Assembly (NCBI GenBank): GCA_031549265.1
Contig: JAVBQB010000001.1
Span: 248,001 to 312,000, forward strand
Reading direction: 5' to 3'
DNA from: JAVBQB01 sp031549265
GTDB lineage: Bacteria; Bacillota; Clostridia; Oscillospirales; JAVBQB01
DNA length: 64,000 nt
The position numbers and the translations under genes were made by a program. Below the pieces are notes generated by a model. The model had not been told where the DNA came from, ran no database searches, and worked only from the letters and a program-made list of their open reading frames with translations. This document shows, one piece after another, positions 1-9,595 of this stretch (positions are counted from its first letter, which is position 1; every line of letters begins with the position of its first letter).

Positions 1-180
1 CGTCAAAACCTCGGCGCGCAGACAAATACCCGCGCCCCCGAGCCGGCACAGTTCCCGTTCGGCTTCATGAGAAAACTGTTCGGGTACGATGAGTATGGCG
101 CGGTTACCGCCACTGCAAATTCGCTCATAGACGGCTCGGGTCTTCCCTGTGCCCGCTCTTCCCAACAATAAATCAAGCAT
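1..180 (-). CDS. addB: AddB/RexB N-terminus, partial (helicase-exonuclease subunit B)
   Basis: Only the first 60 codons are in the window; the frame runs from an ATG at 180 and is still open at base 1. The protein begins MLDLLLGRAGTGKT, with a Walker A loop (GRAGTGKT, residues 7-14), followed by an IVPEQFSHEAE segment that is characteristic of AddB, the B subunit of the AddAB enzyme that resects double-strand breaks for RecA loading. An AGGTGA Shine-Dalgarno sequence lies 7 bases before the ATG. The gene is divergent from the lrp-type regulator with 166 bases between them. The partner addA is expected beyond the window edge. A short overlapping reading frame on the same strand (3-191) is a shadow of this gene. 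Confidence 0.85.
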   Translation of the reverse strand, partial: MLDLLLGRAGTGKTRAVYERICSGGNRAILIVPEQFSHEAERELCRLGGAGICLRAEVLT

Positions 181-305
181 AGTGAGTTCACCTAAAATAC
201 AAAATTCGGCGCGCTTTTCCGTATCGGCTGAAAGCCTGCTTATAGATTATATCAAATAATTCCACAAAGAGAATAATAATTCTAGCTATTTAATAAAGAT
301 TGGTA

Positions 306-311
306 TATAAT
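306..311 (+). promoter_or_regulatory. possible -10 element for the lrp-aminotransferase-ispE operon
   Basis: A TATAAT hexamer lies 36 bases before the TTG start of the regulator gene, in an AT-rich divergent spacer. I see no good -35 hexamer at the right distance, so this is a tentative call based on one element and position only. Confidence 0.35.
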
Positions 312-346
312 ACGAGATTATTATATTATTAAAGGGGGTAATACAC

Positions 347-826
347 TTGGACGAAATACTCAAACTGCTCGGAAGGGACTGCACGCTTTCGACCGAACAA
401 TTGGCAGCGATGCTGAATCTGAAAAGTGAAGAAGTAAAATCGGCAATTGGTAAATTCGAAAATGAAGGCGTTATCCTGGGCTACAAAGCCGTCATTGACT
501 GGGAAAAGGCCAGCGAGACGGTCGTTAACGCGTTGATTGCCGTAAATGTTATCCCCCAGCGCGGAGGTGGCTTTGACCTCGTCGCCGAGAATATTTGCAA
601 ATATGACGAAGTTGAGAGCGTTTATCTCATGTCCGGAGGTTATGATCTGACCGTCATGCTGTCCGGGCGAACGATGAGAGAGGTTGCGCTGTTTGTCGTT
701 GAAAAGTTGGCGACAATGGAATCGGTTACCGGTACAGCCACCCACTTTTTGCTAAAGAAATACAAAGAGGGCGGAGTCATGTTCCACCCGCAGGAGAATA
801 ATCAAGAACGTATTCTGATGGTTTGA
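347..826 (+). CDS. Lrp/AsnC family transcriptional regulator
   Basis: A 159-residue protein of the usual Lrp/AsnC length. An N-terminal winged helix-turn-helix (about residues 1-50, STEQLAAMLNLKSEEVKSAI) is followed by a RAM ligand-binding domain (about 65-145). The family binds DNA as multimers and senses amino acids. The start is TTG at 347, preceded by an AAAGGGGG ribosome binding site. The stop lies 7 bases before an aminotransferase gene, so the two are almost surely co-transcribed; this pairing is common in Clostridia and suggests that the regulator controls, or responds to the substrate of, the aminotransferase. The effector is unknown. Confidence 0.9.
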   Translation: MDEILKLLGRDCTLSTEQLAAMLNLKSEEVKSAIGKFENEGVILGYKAVIDWEKASETVVNALIAVNVIPQRGGGFDLVAENICKYDEVESVYLMSGGYDLTVMLSGRTMREVALFVVEKLATMESVTGTATHFLLKKYKEGGVMFHPQENNQERILMV

Positions 827-833
827 GGTAATT

Positions 834-2000
834 ATGGATTATAACAGTATATTGTCCGACAAGGCGAAATCGCTGAAGCCCTCGGGAATCCGCAAGTTCT
901 TCGATTTGCTGGAGGAAATGAAGGACGCGATATCGCTGGGTATCGGGGAGCCGGATTTCGTCACGCCGTGGCACATTCGAAATGCCGGTATTCATTCACT
1001 GGAAAAAGGATATACGAAATATACGCCCAACGCGGGTCTTTCCGACCTTCGCAGAGAGATATCCGGTTATATGCGCCGGAGGTTCGATCTTGAATACAGC
1101 TTTTCGGATCAGATTCTCGTCACAGTCGGCGGCAGCGAGGCAATAGACCTTTGTCTTCGCGCGGTTATCTGCGAAGGTGACGAGGTTATTATTCCCGAGC
1201 CGTGCTTTGTGGCGTACGCTCCGATAGCGACTATGGCGGGAGCCACTCCGGTCATGATCGCTACCACCGCCGAGACCAGATTCAGACTGACGGCGCAGCA
1301 GCTTCGCGACGCGATCACTCCCCGGACGAAAATGCTTGTCCTCCCATTCCCTACAAATCCAACCGGCGGAATAATGGAGAAGCACGATCTGGAAGCTATC
1401 GCCGATGTGCTCCGGGGCACAAATATTATTGTACTTTCAGACGAAATCTACGCTGAGTTGACATATGGGCAAAAACACGTCTCGATTGCCAATATCAGTG
1501 GAATGTATGAACGTACGGTTATCGCCAGCGGCTTTTCCAAGGCGTTTGCCATGACCGGCTGGCGCATGGGTTACGCGTGCGGACCGGCAGAGATTTTGTC
1601 GCAGATGACCAAGATACACCAGTTCGCGATTATGTCCGCGCCGACAACTAGCCAGTATTCAGCTATCGAGGCGCTGAAAAATGGCGACAGCGACGTTGCC
1701 TACATGGTGGAAGACTATGACAAACGCAGAAGGTACGTGGTTGACAGGTTTAATGCCATGGGACTTTCATGCTTTGAGCCGCAGGGAGCGTTTTACTGCT
1801 TCCCGGATATTCGCGCATCAGGACTGCAATCTGAGGAATTCTGCGAAAGACTGCTGGTAGCTGAAAAGGTCGCGGTAATTCCCGGAACCGCATTTGGAGA
1901 CAGCGGACAGGGATATGCCCGGTGCTGTTATGCCACATCGATGGCAAGTCTCGAAGAGGCTATGAATCGGATTGAGAGATTTCTCAACGGCATGAAGTAG
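834..2000 (+). CDS. PLP-dependent class I/II aminotransferase
   Basis: A fold-type I aminotransferase of 388 residues, the usual length. Visible family marks are the NPTG motif at residues 175-178, the PLP-ring contact SDEIY at 202-206, the Schiff-base lysine K236 in SGFSKAFAMTG, and a C-terminal Arg near residue 362 in GYARCCYAT that would bind the substrate carboxylate. It should move amino groups between an amino acid and a 2-oxo acid; aspartate or aromatic amino acids are the likeliest donors, but specificity cannot be read from these motifs. It follows the Lrp-type regulator by 7 bases and precedes ispE by 14. Confidence 0.9.
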   Translation: MDYNSILSDKAKSLKPSGIRKFFDLLEEMKDAISLGIGEPDFVTPWHIRNAGIHSLEKGYTKYTPNAGLSDLRREISGYMRRRFDLEYSFSDQILVTVGGSEAIDLCLRAVICEGDEVIIPEPCFVAYAPIATMAGATPVMIATTAETRFRLTAQQLRDAITPRTKMLVLPFPTNPTGGIMEKHDLEAIADVLRGTNIIVLSDEIYAELTYGQKHVSIANISGMYERTVIASGFSKAFAMTGWRMGYACGPAEILSQMTKIHQFAIMSAPTTSQYSAIEALKNGDSDVAYMVEDYDKRRRYVVDRFNAMGLSCFEPQGAFYCFPDIRASGLQSEEFCERLLVAEKVAVIPGTAFGDSGQGYARCCYATSMASLEEAMNRIERFLNGMK

Positions 2001-2014
2001 GTGTCTCTCAACTA

Positions 2015-2860
2015 ATGAAAGCTACAATCGAGGCAAGGGCAAAAATCAATATAACGCTTGACATTCTCAGCCGGCGGCCAGACGGTTACCACGAAATGCG
2101 TATGATTATGACAGAGGCACCCCTGTGCGACATTATATCTATAGACACGCAAACCGGGGCGCGCGACGTCATAAGCAGCAATCTCTCTTTTTTGCCGTCA
2201 GACGGACGAAATGTGGCGCTCGCCGCGGCGCACAGGTTTTTTGAAAGCGCATCAATTCAAAGCGGTGGAATCAGTATCAATATTCACAAACGTATTCCTG
2301 TCGCGGCAGGACTCGCAGGAGGCAGCTCAAACGCGGCTGCGGTGCTGAAGGCGCTCAATGAGATGTACGGCAATCCGCTGGATCGCGAGCAGTTGTTCGC
2401 AATTGCCGCCGAGATTGGCTCGGACGTTCCGTTTTGTCTTTTGGGAGGAACCGCGATGGCTGAGGGACGCGGAGAACGGCTGAAACCTCTGCCAAGTCTC
2501 CCCGATTGCAAAATCGTTCTGTGCAAACCGTCGCTCAGCTTCTCCACCAGAGCGATGTTTGAGAAAATCGATTGTTCAAGGATACGGAACAGACCGGATA
2601 CTGAGGGAGTACTTAAAGCGCTGGAATCCGGAGACTTGGGAGGCATTGCGAGACGGCTGTACAATGTGTTTGAGAATTTTCTTCCTGAAGGCAAGCGGGA
2701 CATACTCAGCATAAAAACGATGATGCTGGATGAGGGAGCACTGGGTGCAGTCATGAGCGGCAGCGGTCCGACAGTTTACGGCATTTTTAATAACAGTGAT
2801 TATGCCAAACGAGCGTATGATAAGCTCCGAGAAAACTATTTAACTGTATTTATGAACTGA
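2015..2860 (+). CDS. ispE: 4-diphosphocytidyl-2-C-methyl-D-erythritol kinase
   Basis: A GHMP kinase of 281 residues that phosphorylates CDP-methylerythritol at the 2-hydroxyl in the non-mevalonate (MEP) pathway to isoprenoids. It starts with the typical MKATIEARAKINITL segment, has the GHMP ATP loop PVAAGLAGGSSNAAAV at residues 95-110, the EIGSDVPFCLLGG substrate-site segment, and the C-terminal GAVMSGSGPTVYG motif. It is the third gene of the run starting with the Lrp-type regulator, although it has no obvious functional link with that pair, and a strong terminator follows. Confidence 0.95.
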   Translation: MKATIEARAKINITLDILSRRPDGYHEMRMIMTEAPLCDIISIDTQTGARDVISSNLSFLPSDGRNVALAAAHRFFESASIQSGGISINIHKRIPVAAGLAGGSSNAAAVLKALNEMYGNPLDREQLFAIAAEIGSDVPFCLLGGTAMAEGRGERLKPLPSLPDCKIVLCKPSLSFSTRAMFEKIDCSRIRNRPDTEGVLKALESGDLGGIARRLYNVFENFLPEGKRDILSIKTMMLDEGALGAVMSGSGPTVYGIFNNSDYAKRAYDKLRENYLTVFMN

Positions 2861-2876
2861 AAACTAGTAACGCCGT

Positions 2877-2911
2877 AATGAGCTCTCAACTCGAGGGCTC
2901 ATTATTTTTTT
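2877..2911 (+). terminator. Rho-independent terminator after ispE
   Basis: A hairpin with arms AATGAGC (2877-2883) and GCTCATT (2897-2903), with further pairing across the CTC/GAG inner bases, is followed by a run of seven T at 2905-2911. It closes the lrp-aminotransferase-ispE unit. Confidence 0.85.
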
Positions 2912-2988
2912 AAAGTTTAAGAATCATGAATAAAATTCGAATCTCCTGTCAAAGATTCAATTAATACATATGAATGACAGGTGAAATT

Positions 2989-3624
2989 ATGAAACTAAAG
3001 AAAAGGCATACAGGCGGTATAAAAAAGTGGGAAATAAGTTTGGCAGTCGGAGTTTTAATAACAATAATTGTTGCGTTCTATGCAAATCACGAGCAGCAGT
3101 GCCTGGCGAGCACTTTGATTCGTCTGCATGTCGTAGCAAATTCAGACAGTGAGCGCGACCAGGAGCTTAAGCTAAAAGTACGCGATAGAATTCTAGTGGA
3201 GACAGAATCGGTACTTGATGAAAGTGAAAGCATTGAAGTTGCCGAAAGTAAGCTTAATGAGATATTGCCAAAAATTAAGTCATGCGCTGAGGAAGAGTTG
3301 AAAAAAAACTACGCATACTATAATGTCAGCGCTGAAATATGCAACGAATGGTTTCCAAAGCGTGAATATGAAACGTTTAAGCTGCCAGCCGGATATTATA
3401 AAGCATTGAAAGTCGATATTGGCAGCGCAGAAGGAAAGAACTGGTGGTGTGTTGTGTTTCCGCCACTTTGTGTAGCAGCGGCTAGTGATAACATCCATAA
3501 CGCCGCTACCGGCTTTGGAATGACAGATGACCAGGCGGAGTTAATTTCAAACAATGAGATAAATTATGAACTGAGATTTGCTCTGGTTGATTTTATTGGA
3601 GACATTCAAGGCATGTTCAGATAA
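2989..3624 (+). CDS. spoIIR: Stage II sporulation protein R
   Basis: This 211-residue protein matches SpoIIR, the signal that is made in the forespore, crosses to the intermembrane space and makes SpoIIGA cleave pro-sigma-E in the mother cell. An N-terminal membrane or signal helix (about residues 16-34) is followed by the family core LIRLHVVANSDSERDQELK and the C-terminal PAGYYKALKV and NWWCVVFPPLC motifs. I chose the ATG at 2989 because AGGTG lies just upstream; the in-frame ATG at 2974 lacks a ribosome binding site. I did not find a convincing sigma-F promoter. It is good evidence that the organism, or a recent ancestor, makes endospores. Confidence 0.92.
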   Translation: MKLKKRHTGGIKKWEISLAVGVLITIIVAFYANHEQQCLASTLIRLHVVANSDSERDQELKLKVRDRILVETESVLDESESIEVAESKLNEILPKIKSCAEEELKKNYAYYNVSAEICNEWFPKREYETFKLPAGYYKALKVDIGSAEGKNWWCVVFPPLCVAAASDNIHNAATGFGMTDDQAELISNNEINYELRFALVDFIGDIQGMFR

Positions 3625-3682
3625 GGCATAAAATCTTACTTTATGGGCAAAATACTTCCGTATTATCGGGAGGAGTTGAATT

Positions 3683-3883
3683 ATGGATAGGGTTGCACTA
3701 GTACTAGTAATCATCGGTGCGTTAAATTGGGGCAGCATAGGAATATTTGGCGCGGATCTCGTTGCTCTTGCATTCGGTGGTCAAGGCGCGGCAGTGAGCA
3801 GAATCATCTTCACACTTGTCGGTCTTGCAGGAATATGGTGTGTTTCACTTCTGTTCCGTGACCGTCGAAGTGTAGAAGATTAA
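3683..3883 (+). CDS. DUF378 small membrane protein (YuzA-like)
   Basis: A 66-residue protein with two membrane helices separated by a short loop, and the LVIIGALNWGSIGIFGADLV signature of the DUF378 family. Its function is not known. A GGGAGGAG ribosome binding site lies 8 bases before the ATG. It is followed at once by a strong terminator and sits 58 bases behind spoIIR, so it may share that transcript. Confidence 0.85.
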   Translation: MDRVALVLVIIGALNWGSIGIFGADLVALAFGGQGAAVSRIIFTLVGLAGIWCVSLLFRDRRSVED

Positions 3884-3887
3884 CCAT

Positions 3888-3917
3888 AAAAACCGGGGCT
3901 TAGATGCCCCGGTTTTT
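3888..3917. terminator. bidirectional terminator between the DUF378 gene and the atp operon
   Basis: A 12-base-pair perfect stem, AAAAACCGGGGC (3888-3899) with GCCCCGGTTTTT (3906-3917) around a TTAGAT loop, has A-rich and T-rich flanks, so it should work in both directions between these convergent units. Confidence 0.9.
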
Positions 3918-3928
3918 AGCGCTTGAGA

Positions 3929-3964
3929 AGAAAAGTGCATTCCACTCAAAAGAATGAAATGCAC
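3929..3964 (-). terminator. terminator of the ATP synthase operon
   Basis: On the minus strand a GTGCATT/AATGCAC stem (3935-3941 and 3958-3964), with an alternative inner CATTC/GAATG pairing, is followed by TTTTCTTCTC. It lies 24 bases after the atpC stop. Confidence 0.6.
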
Positions 3965-3987
3965 AAAACTTGTAAAGCTTGAAGAGA

Positions 3988-4392
3988 TTACTTTTTATTA
4001 GCGACTTTCAAACGCATCAGCGCACGTTGAAGCGCAACTTGCGCACGCAAATGATCGATTTCGCTCATTTTACTAACCAGGCGCTCTTCAGCACGTTTTT
4101 TAGCCTCTTCAGCACGGGCGACTTCGATATCCTCAGGCCATTCAATGGCATCGGCGAGGACAGTTACGCCTTCCATACTAATCAAAGCAAAACCACCAGA
4201 TATTGCAGCGGTGCGCCAACCAGACTCGGTTTCGAATTTTATCGGAGAAGGCGCGATTGCAAGTACACCCGGTACGTGTCTGGCGAGGACACCAATCTCT
4301 CCATCAATTGTCACCGCAGATAAAGCGGTAACTTCACCTTCGAAAAAATGCTTCTCAGGCGTCACTATATCAAGTTTATAAGGTGTAGCCAT
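3988..4392 (-). CDS. atpC: F1Fo ATP synthase epsilon subunit
   Basis: The 134-residue epsilon subunit of the F1 central stalk. The N-terminal beta-sandwich starts MATPYKLDIVTPEKHFFEGEV and includes the GEIGVLARHVPGVLAIAP segment; the C-terminal helical hairpin (about residues 88-134) can inhibit ATP hydrolysis. It is the last gene of the atp operon, 18 bases behind atpD, with an AGAAGG ribosome binding site. Confidence 0.95.
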   Translation of the reverse strand: MATPYKLDIVTPEKHFFEGEVTALSAVTIDGEIGVLARHVPGVLAIAPSPIKFETESGWRTAAISGGFALISMEGVTVLADAIEWPEDIEVARAEEAKKRAEERLVSKMSEIDHLRAQVALQRALMRLKVANKK

Positions 4393-4410
4393 GCTGAAGC
4401 CTTCTTTCTA

Positions 4411-5802
<1,392 letters not shown>

Positions 5803-5840
5803 TGTATCTCGCTTCCCTTTTAGTGACAATCTAGTCCTTT

Positions 5841-6707
5841 TTATTCAGGGATACCACCGACGATTTCGGTGATTTCCTGAGTTATTGCAGCCTGACGCGC
5901 GCGATTGTGCAGTAGAGTAAGCTTGTCAATCATTTCATCAGCGCTGGTTGTCGCGCCGTCCATAGCAATCATTCGTGCATTTTGCTCACTGGAAAACGCC
6001 TCTATAAGTGCACTATAAATTATACCTTTTAGATAGCGAGGAACTAAATGGTCAAAAACCTGCCTCGCACCAGGCTCATAAAGCATTTCGCGAGTTTTGA
6101 TATTAGCGACAGCATCTGGATCAGTTACAAATTCTTCAGAACTGAGGGGCAGTAGCTTTAGTTCAGTGGGTTGCTGTTTAAGAGCTGAGACGCTCTCACT
6201 ATAAACAATCCGCACTTCGTCTGTCTGCCCGGAACTGAATAACTCGACAACAATTCCGGCAATGTCACGGGCACGATATAACGTCGGATTTATTACGGGG
6301 AACTTGAAATCGTCGTCAACATCGTAGCCCTTGCGCTTTAAGATGCCTCGACCCATTGTTCCGGCTACGAGAAGTCTTGCGTTTGGCTGCTTCTCAATCA
6401 TCGAACTGACGAGGTTAACAATATTAACATTGTATCCGCCCGCCATGCCTTTGTCGCCGGTGAGAACAATATAAGTCGGCTTGCTGGCAGTGTACGTGTC
6501 TTTAATATAACCCGTACCAAGATCATTACTGCTAAGAAGGATCTCGGCCATAGTAGACTTGACCGTTTTAAAATACGGTCTTGTACTTTCAAGCTGCTCT
6601 TTAGCTCTCTTTGACTTGGATGCTGCAATAAGATACATTGCACGTGTGATTTTGCGCGTGCTTGTAACATTACTAATACGCTTTTTAATCTGTTGAAGTC
6701 CGGCCAA
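5841..6707 (-). CDS. atpG: F1Fo ATP synthase gamma subunit
   Basis: The 288-residue central shaft of F1. N- and C-terminal helices form the rotor coiled coil (IKKRISNVTSTRKITRAMYL at the start, LTLLHNRARQAAITQEITEI at the end), and the middle has the conserved TGDKGMAGGYN segment. The start is TTG at 6707 with GGAAGGTG upstream; no ATG fits the family N-terminus better. Spacing to atpA is 27 bases. Confidence 0.95.
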   Translation of the reverse strand: MAGLQQIKKRISNVTSTRKITRAMYLIAASKSKRAKEQLESTRPYFKTVKSTMAEILLSSNDLGTGYIKDTYTASKPTYIVLTGDKGMAGGYNVNIVNLVSSMIEKQPNARLLVAGTMGRGILKRKGYDVDDDFKFPVINPTLYRARDIAGIVVELFSSGQTDEVRIVYSESVSALKQQPTELKLLPLSSEEFVTDPDAVANIKTREMLYEPGARQVFDHLVPRYLKGIIYSALIEAFSSEQNARMIAMDGATTSADEMIDKLTLLHNRARQAAITQEITEIVGGIPE

Positions 6708-6734
6708 GGTTTCACCTTCCTACTTGCCGATAAT

Positions 6735-8246
6735 TTAGGGTCTCCACTTTTCAGCAAAGGCAGCGACAACGTCTTTCAGCTTTGCTTCGACATCATCCTC
6801 AAACTTGCCTTTATCACGGATACTGGCTGGTATTTCAGGATATTTCTCATGCAAATGCTTCAGGAATTCAGAGGTGAATTTCCTGACCTGATTGATAGGC
6901 AACGTCATCAGCGATTGGCCGTTAGCAACATATAGCACTATGGCCTGGTCTTCCATCGACAAAGGTGAATTTAACGGTTGCTTCAATGTCTCAACGAGGC
7001 GCGCGCCGCGAGTCAGCTTATCTAGCGTGACTTTATCAAGGTCAGAACCAAATTGGGCAAAGACCTCAAGCTCACGGAACTGCGCAAGATCCATACGCAA
7101 CGAGCCAGCAACTTTTTTCATTGCCTTTGTCTGCGCGGAACCACCGACTCGAGAAACCGAAATACCGACGTTAACGGCAGGTCTGATACCAGCATAGAAC
7201 AAGTCGCTCTGCAGATATATCTGACCGTCTGTAATTGAAATAACGTTAGTCGGAATATAAGCTGAGAAGTCGCCGGCTTGCGTTTCGATAATCGGAAGAG
7301 CAGTTATTGAACCGCCTCCAATTTCGTCAGAAAGCCTTGCAGCTCTTTCAAGCAGTCTGGAATGCAGGTAGAAAACGTCGCCGGGATAAGCTTCACGTCC
7401 GGGCGGACGGCGAAGCAACAGAGACATTTCGCGATACGCGACCGCGTGTTTGGAAAGGTCGTCATAAATAACCAGAGCATCGCGATGCTGCTCGTACATA
7501 AAGTACTCAGCCATTGCACAGCCGGCATACGGAGCGATGTAGAGAAGACTTGCGGGGTCACTTGCAGATGCAAGAACTATAATGGTATGTTCCATTGCAC
7601 CGTGACGCTCGAGAGTCTCGACTATTCCCGCGACCGTAGAAGCTTTCTGGCCGATAGCGACATAAACGCAAATAACGCCTGTACCTTTTTGGTTGATTAT
7701 TGTATCTACCGCAATAGAAGTCTTACCGGTCTGACGGTCACCGATGATAAGCTCACGCTGACCGCGGCCGATAGGAATCATTGAATCGACAGCGACAATA
7801 CCCGTCTGCAAAGGCACGCTAACGCTCTTACGATTAATAACGCCAGGCGCCAGGAATTCAACAGGGCGCATGCTGTCGCACTTAATCTCGCCTTTGCCGT
7901 CAATGGGGCGGCCGAGTGGATCGACTACACGACCAACCATCGCTTCTCCGGTAGGAACAGAAATCATTTTGCCGGTACGGTTAACCTGCGAGCCCTCTTT
8001 GATGCCCATGCCGGAGTCAAGAAGAACGCAACCGATGTTGTCTTCTTCAAGGTTTATCGCCATGCCGTAGACATCGTTATCAAAGGCAAGCATTTCGCCG
8101 CTCATACAGTCTTTAAGACCATAAATACGCGCAATACCGTCACCAGCAGATATGACATAACCGGTTTCGCCTGTTTTTGTAGAAAACCCATAGTTTTCTA
8201 TCTGGTCACGAATAATTGAACTAATTTCCTCGGCTTTAATTCCCAA
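6735..8246 (-). CDS. atpA: F1Fo ATP synthase alpha subunit
   Basis: The non-catalytic nucleotide-binding alpha subunit, about 503 residues. It has the P-loop GDRQTGKTS, the RAARLSDEIGGGSITALPII stretch, and the Arg-finger region SISRVGGSAQ (here SVSRVGGSAQ). The reading frame can be opened at GTG 8255, but that codon overlaps the ribosome binding site AGGAAGTGG; the TTG at 8246 sits 5 bases behind that site and is the better start (MGIKAEEISSIIRDQIENYG). It follows atpH by 12 bases. Confidence 0.95.
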   Translation of the reverse strand: MGIKAEEISSIIRDQIENYGFSTKTGETGYVISAGDGIARIYGLKDCMSGEMLAFDNDVYGMAINLEEDNIGCVLLDSGMGIKEGSQVNRTGKMISVPTGEAMVGRVVDPLGRPIDGKGEIKCDSMRPVEFLAPGVINRKSVSVPLQTGIVAVDSMIPIGRGQRELIIGDRQTGKTSIAVDTIINQKGTGVICVYVAIGQKASTVAGIVETLERHGAMEHTIIVLASASDPASLLYIAPYAGCAMAEYFMYEQHRDALVIYDDLSKHAVAYREMSLLLRRPPGREAYPGDVFYLHSRLLERAARLSDEIGGGSITALPIIETQAGDFSAYIPTNVISITDGQIYLQSDLFYAGIRPAVNVGISVSRVGGSAQTKAMKKVAGSLRMDLAQFRELEVFAQFGSDLDKVTLDKLTRGARLVETLKQPLNSPLSMEDQAIVLYVANGQSLMTLPINQVRKFTSEFLKHLHEKYPEIPASIRDKGKFEDDVEAKLKDVVAAFAEKWRP

Positions 8247-8258
8247 GGGTACCACTTC

Positions 8259-8813
8259 CTAATCAATGTTAGCTGTTGCGAGTCTGTTTGTAATTGCATT
8301 CTTAAGCAGACCGAGTCTCGACGATATTGATCCGTCAAAAATCTTGTCTCCGACTATGACCTTTACACCGCCGATAAGCGAAGTATCGATCTTTGTTTGG
8401 ATACGGAACTCAGATACTCCCAATTGCTTGGAAAACTTATCACTGATAGCGGAGACCTTATCCTCCTCTAAAGGAACACAGGAAAAGATCTGCATCCGCA
8501 GAACACCTTCGCGCTCGTCCCGGAGTTCGACAAACTGCCTGAAAATGCCAGGCAGTAAATCGATACGAAACTTATCAATAAGGAGCTTAAAGAATTTCAT
8601 CAAGACTTCAGGTACATCGGTAAAAACCTTTTCGATCATTTCGTGCTTGGATTTTGGAACAATCAAAGGGTTGCACAAAAATTCCTTGAGCTGCGCATTA
8701 CGCGTAAACGCATCGACAGCTCCCTGAAATGCGGTTTCCACCGAAGAAGCGGATTCTTTGTCAGAAGTCAAAGACAGTAGTGCATGCGCGTATCTTTCCT
8801 CGACAACCGACAT
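8259..8813 (-). CDS. atpH: F1Fo ATP synthase delta subunit
   Basis: The 184-residue delta subunit (OSCP-like), which ties the peripheral stalk to the top of F1. An N-terminal helical domain begins VVEERYAHALLSLTSD and the C-terminal domain has the typical GGVKVIVGDKIFDGSISSRL motif. Its ATG overlaps the stop of atpF by one base (TAATG), which suggests translational coupling. Confidence 0.92.
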   Translation of the reverse strand: MSVVEERYAHALLSLTSDKESASSVETAFQGAVDAFTRNAQLKEFLCNPLIVPKSKHEMIEKVFTDVPEVLMKFFKLLIDKFRIDLLPGIFRQFVELRDEREGVLRMQIFSCVPLEEDKVSAISDKFSKQLGVSEFRIQTKIDTSLIGGVKVIVGDKIFDGSISSRLGLLKNAITNRLATANID

Positions 8814-9295
8814 TACGCCGCCCCCTCGTCCTTAAGGAACTTCTCAACGAGTTTGACGTTTGCTTCGTTATCCATGTTGGCTTCAACAACACGAGAGGCC
8901 GCAAGTATAGCCAGAGTGGCAATTCTGCCTTCAAGCTCAGCCATCATCTCATTGCGCTCACGTACAATTTCCGCACGCGCATTGGTCAGGATAGCTGCAG
9001 CTTCGCGTTTTGCATCCGACACAATCGCATCAAACTCTGCTTGACTGCGTTGACGAGTCTCATCAAGGATGGTCTTACGCTCACTATCTGTTTTAGCTAT
9101 GAGTTCCTGACACTGCTTTTTGTAAGCTTCGCCGTCAGCGCGCGCCTCTTCGCCTTGCTGTATTGATGCAGCAATCGAATCGGAGCGCTTTTTCATCATA
9201 GCGCCAATTCTGCCAAAAAGCAGCTTGCGCAATACAAAGTAAAGCACCAACAGATTTATGAGTGTCCATAAAAAGGTAAAGTCAATGTTAAACAT
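8813..9295 (-). CDS. atpF: F1Fo ATP synthase b subunit
   Basis: The 160-residue b subunit of the peripheral stalk. One N-terminal membrane helix (about residues 6-26, FLWTLINLLVLYFVLRKLLF) is followed by a long, charged, Ala-rich coiled-coil domain that dimerises and binds delta. It lies 48 bases behind atpE. Confidence 0.93.
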   Translation of the reverse strand: MFNIDFTFLWTLINLLVLYFVLRKLLFGRIGAMMKKRSDSIAASIQQGEEARADGEAYKKQCQELIAKTDSERKTILDETRQRSQAEFDAIVSDAKREAAAILTNARAEIVRERNEMMAELEGRIATLAILAASRVVEANMDNEANVKLVEKFLKDEGAA

Positions 9296-9343
9296 AGATA
9301 CCGTCCTCTCGAACAGGGATAATGCTTTGAGTTAGTGCGGAGA

Positions 9344-9583
9344 TTAAGCAGGCCACTTTACGAAAAGGACTATCAGGGAAATAACCAGACCATAGATAGC
9401 GGTTGATTCCGCAAGAGCCGCACCGAGGATGGTCTGAGCCATTACCTTACCAGAGACCTCAGGCTGCCGGGCAACTGCGTCGTTTGCCTTACCAAAAACG
9501 ATACCGATGCCAACGCCGGCACCACATCCGGTAAGAACAGCAATACCTGCCGCAATAGCCATTAAACCCATGCTAATTTCCAT
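9344..9583 (-). CDS. atpE: F1Fo ATP synthase c subunit
   Basis: The 79-residue ring subunit with two membrane helices and the polar loop ARQPE. Helix 1 has the Gly repeat GCGAGVGIGIVFG; the ion-binding carboxylate is E59, in AESTAIYGL. I chose the ATG at 9583, which sits 6 bases behind TAGGAGGTG, rather than the in-frame GTG that overlaps it. The E-S-T-x-x-Y stretch is shared with sodium-coupled c subunits of Ilyobacter type, but the positions matching their P28 and Q32 are A22 and I26 here, so ion preference is unclear. Confidence 0.95.
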   Translation of the reverse strand: MEISMGLMAIAAGIAVLTGCGAGVGIGIVFGKANDAVARQPEVSGKVMAQTILGAALAESTAIYGLVISLIVLFVKWPA

Positions 9584-9595
9584 ACTACTCACCTC

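Noticed and set aside
3..191. A 62-codon frame on the minus strand at the window start.
   Set aside because: It is in another frame over the addB start, whose product is recognised clearly.
2905..2988. A sigma-F or sigma-G promoter for spoIIR.
   Set aside because: A TGAATA occurs at 2927-2932, but no matching -10 element lies at the right distance.
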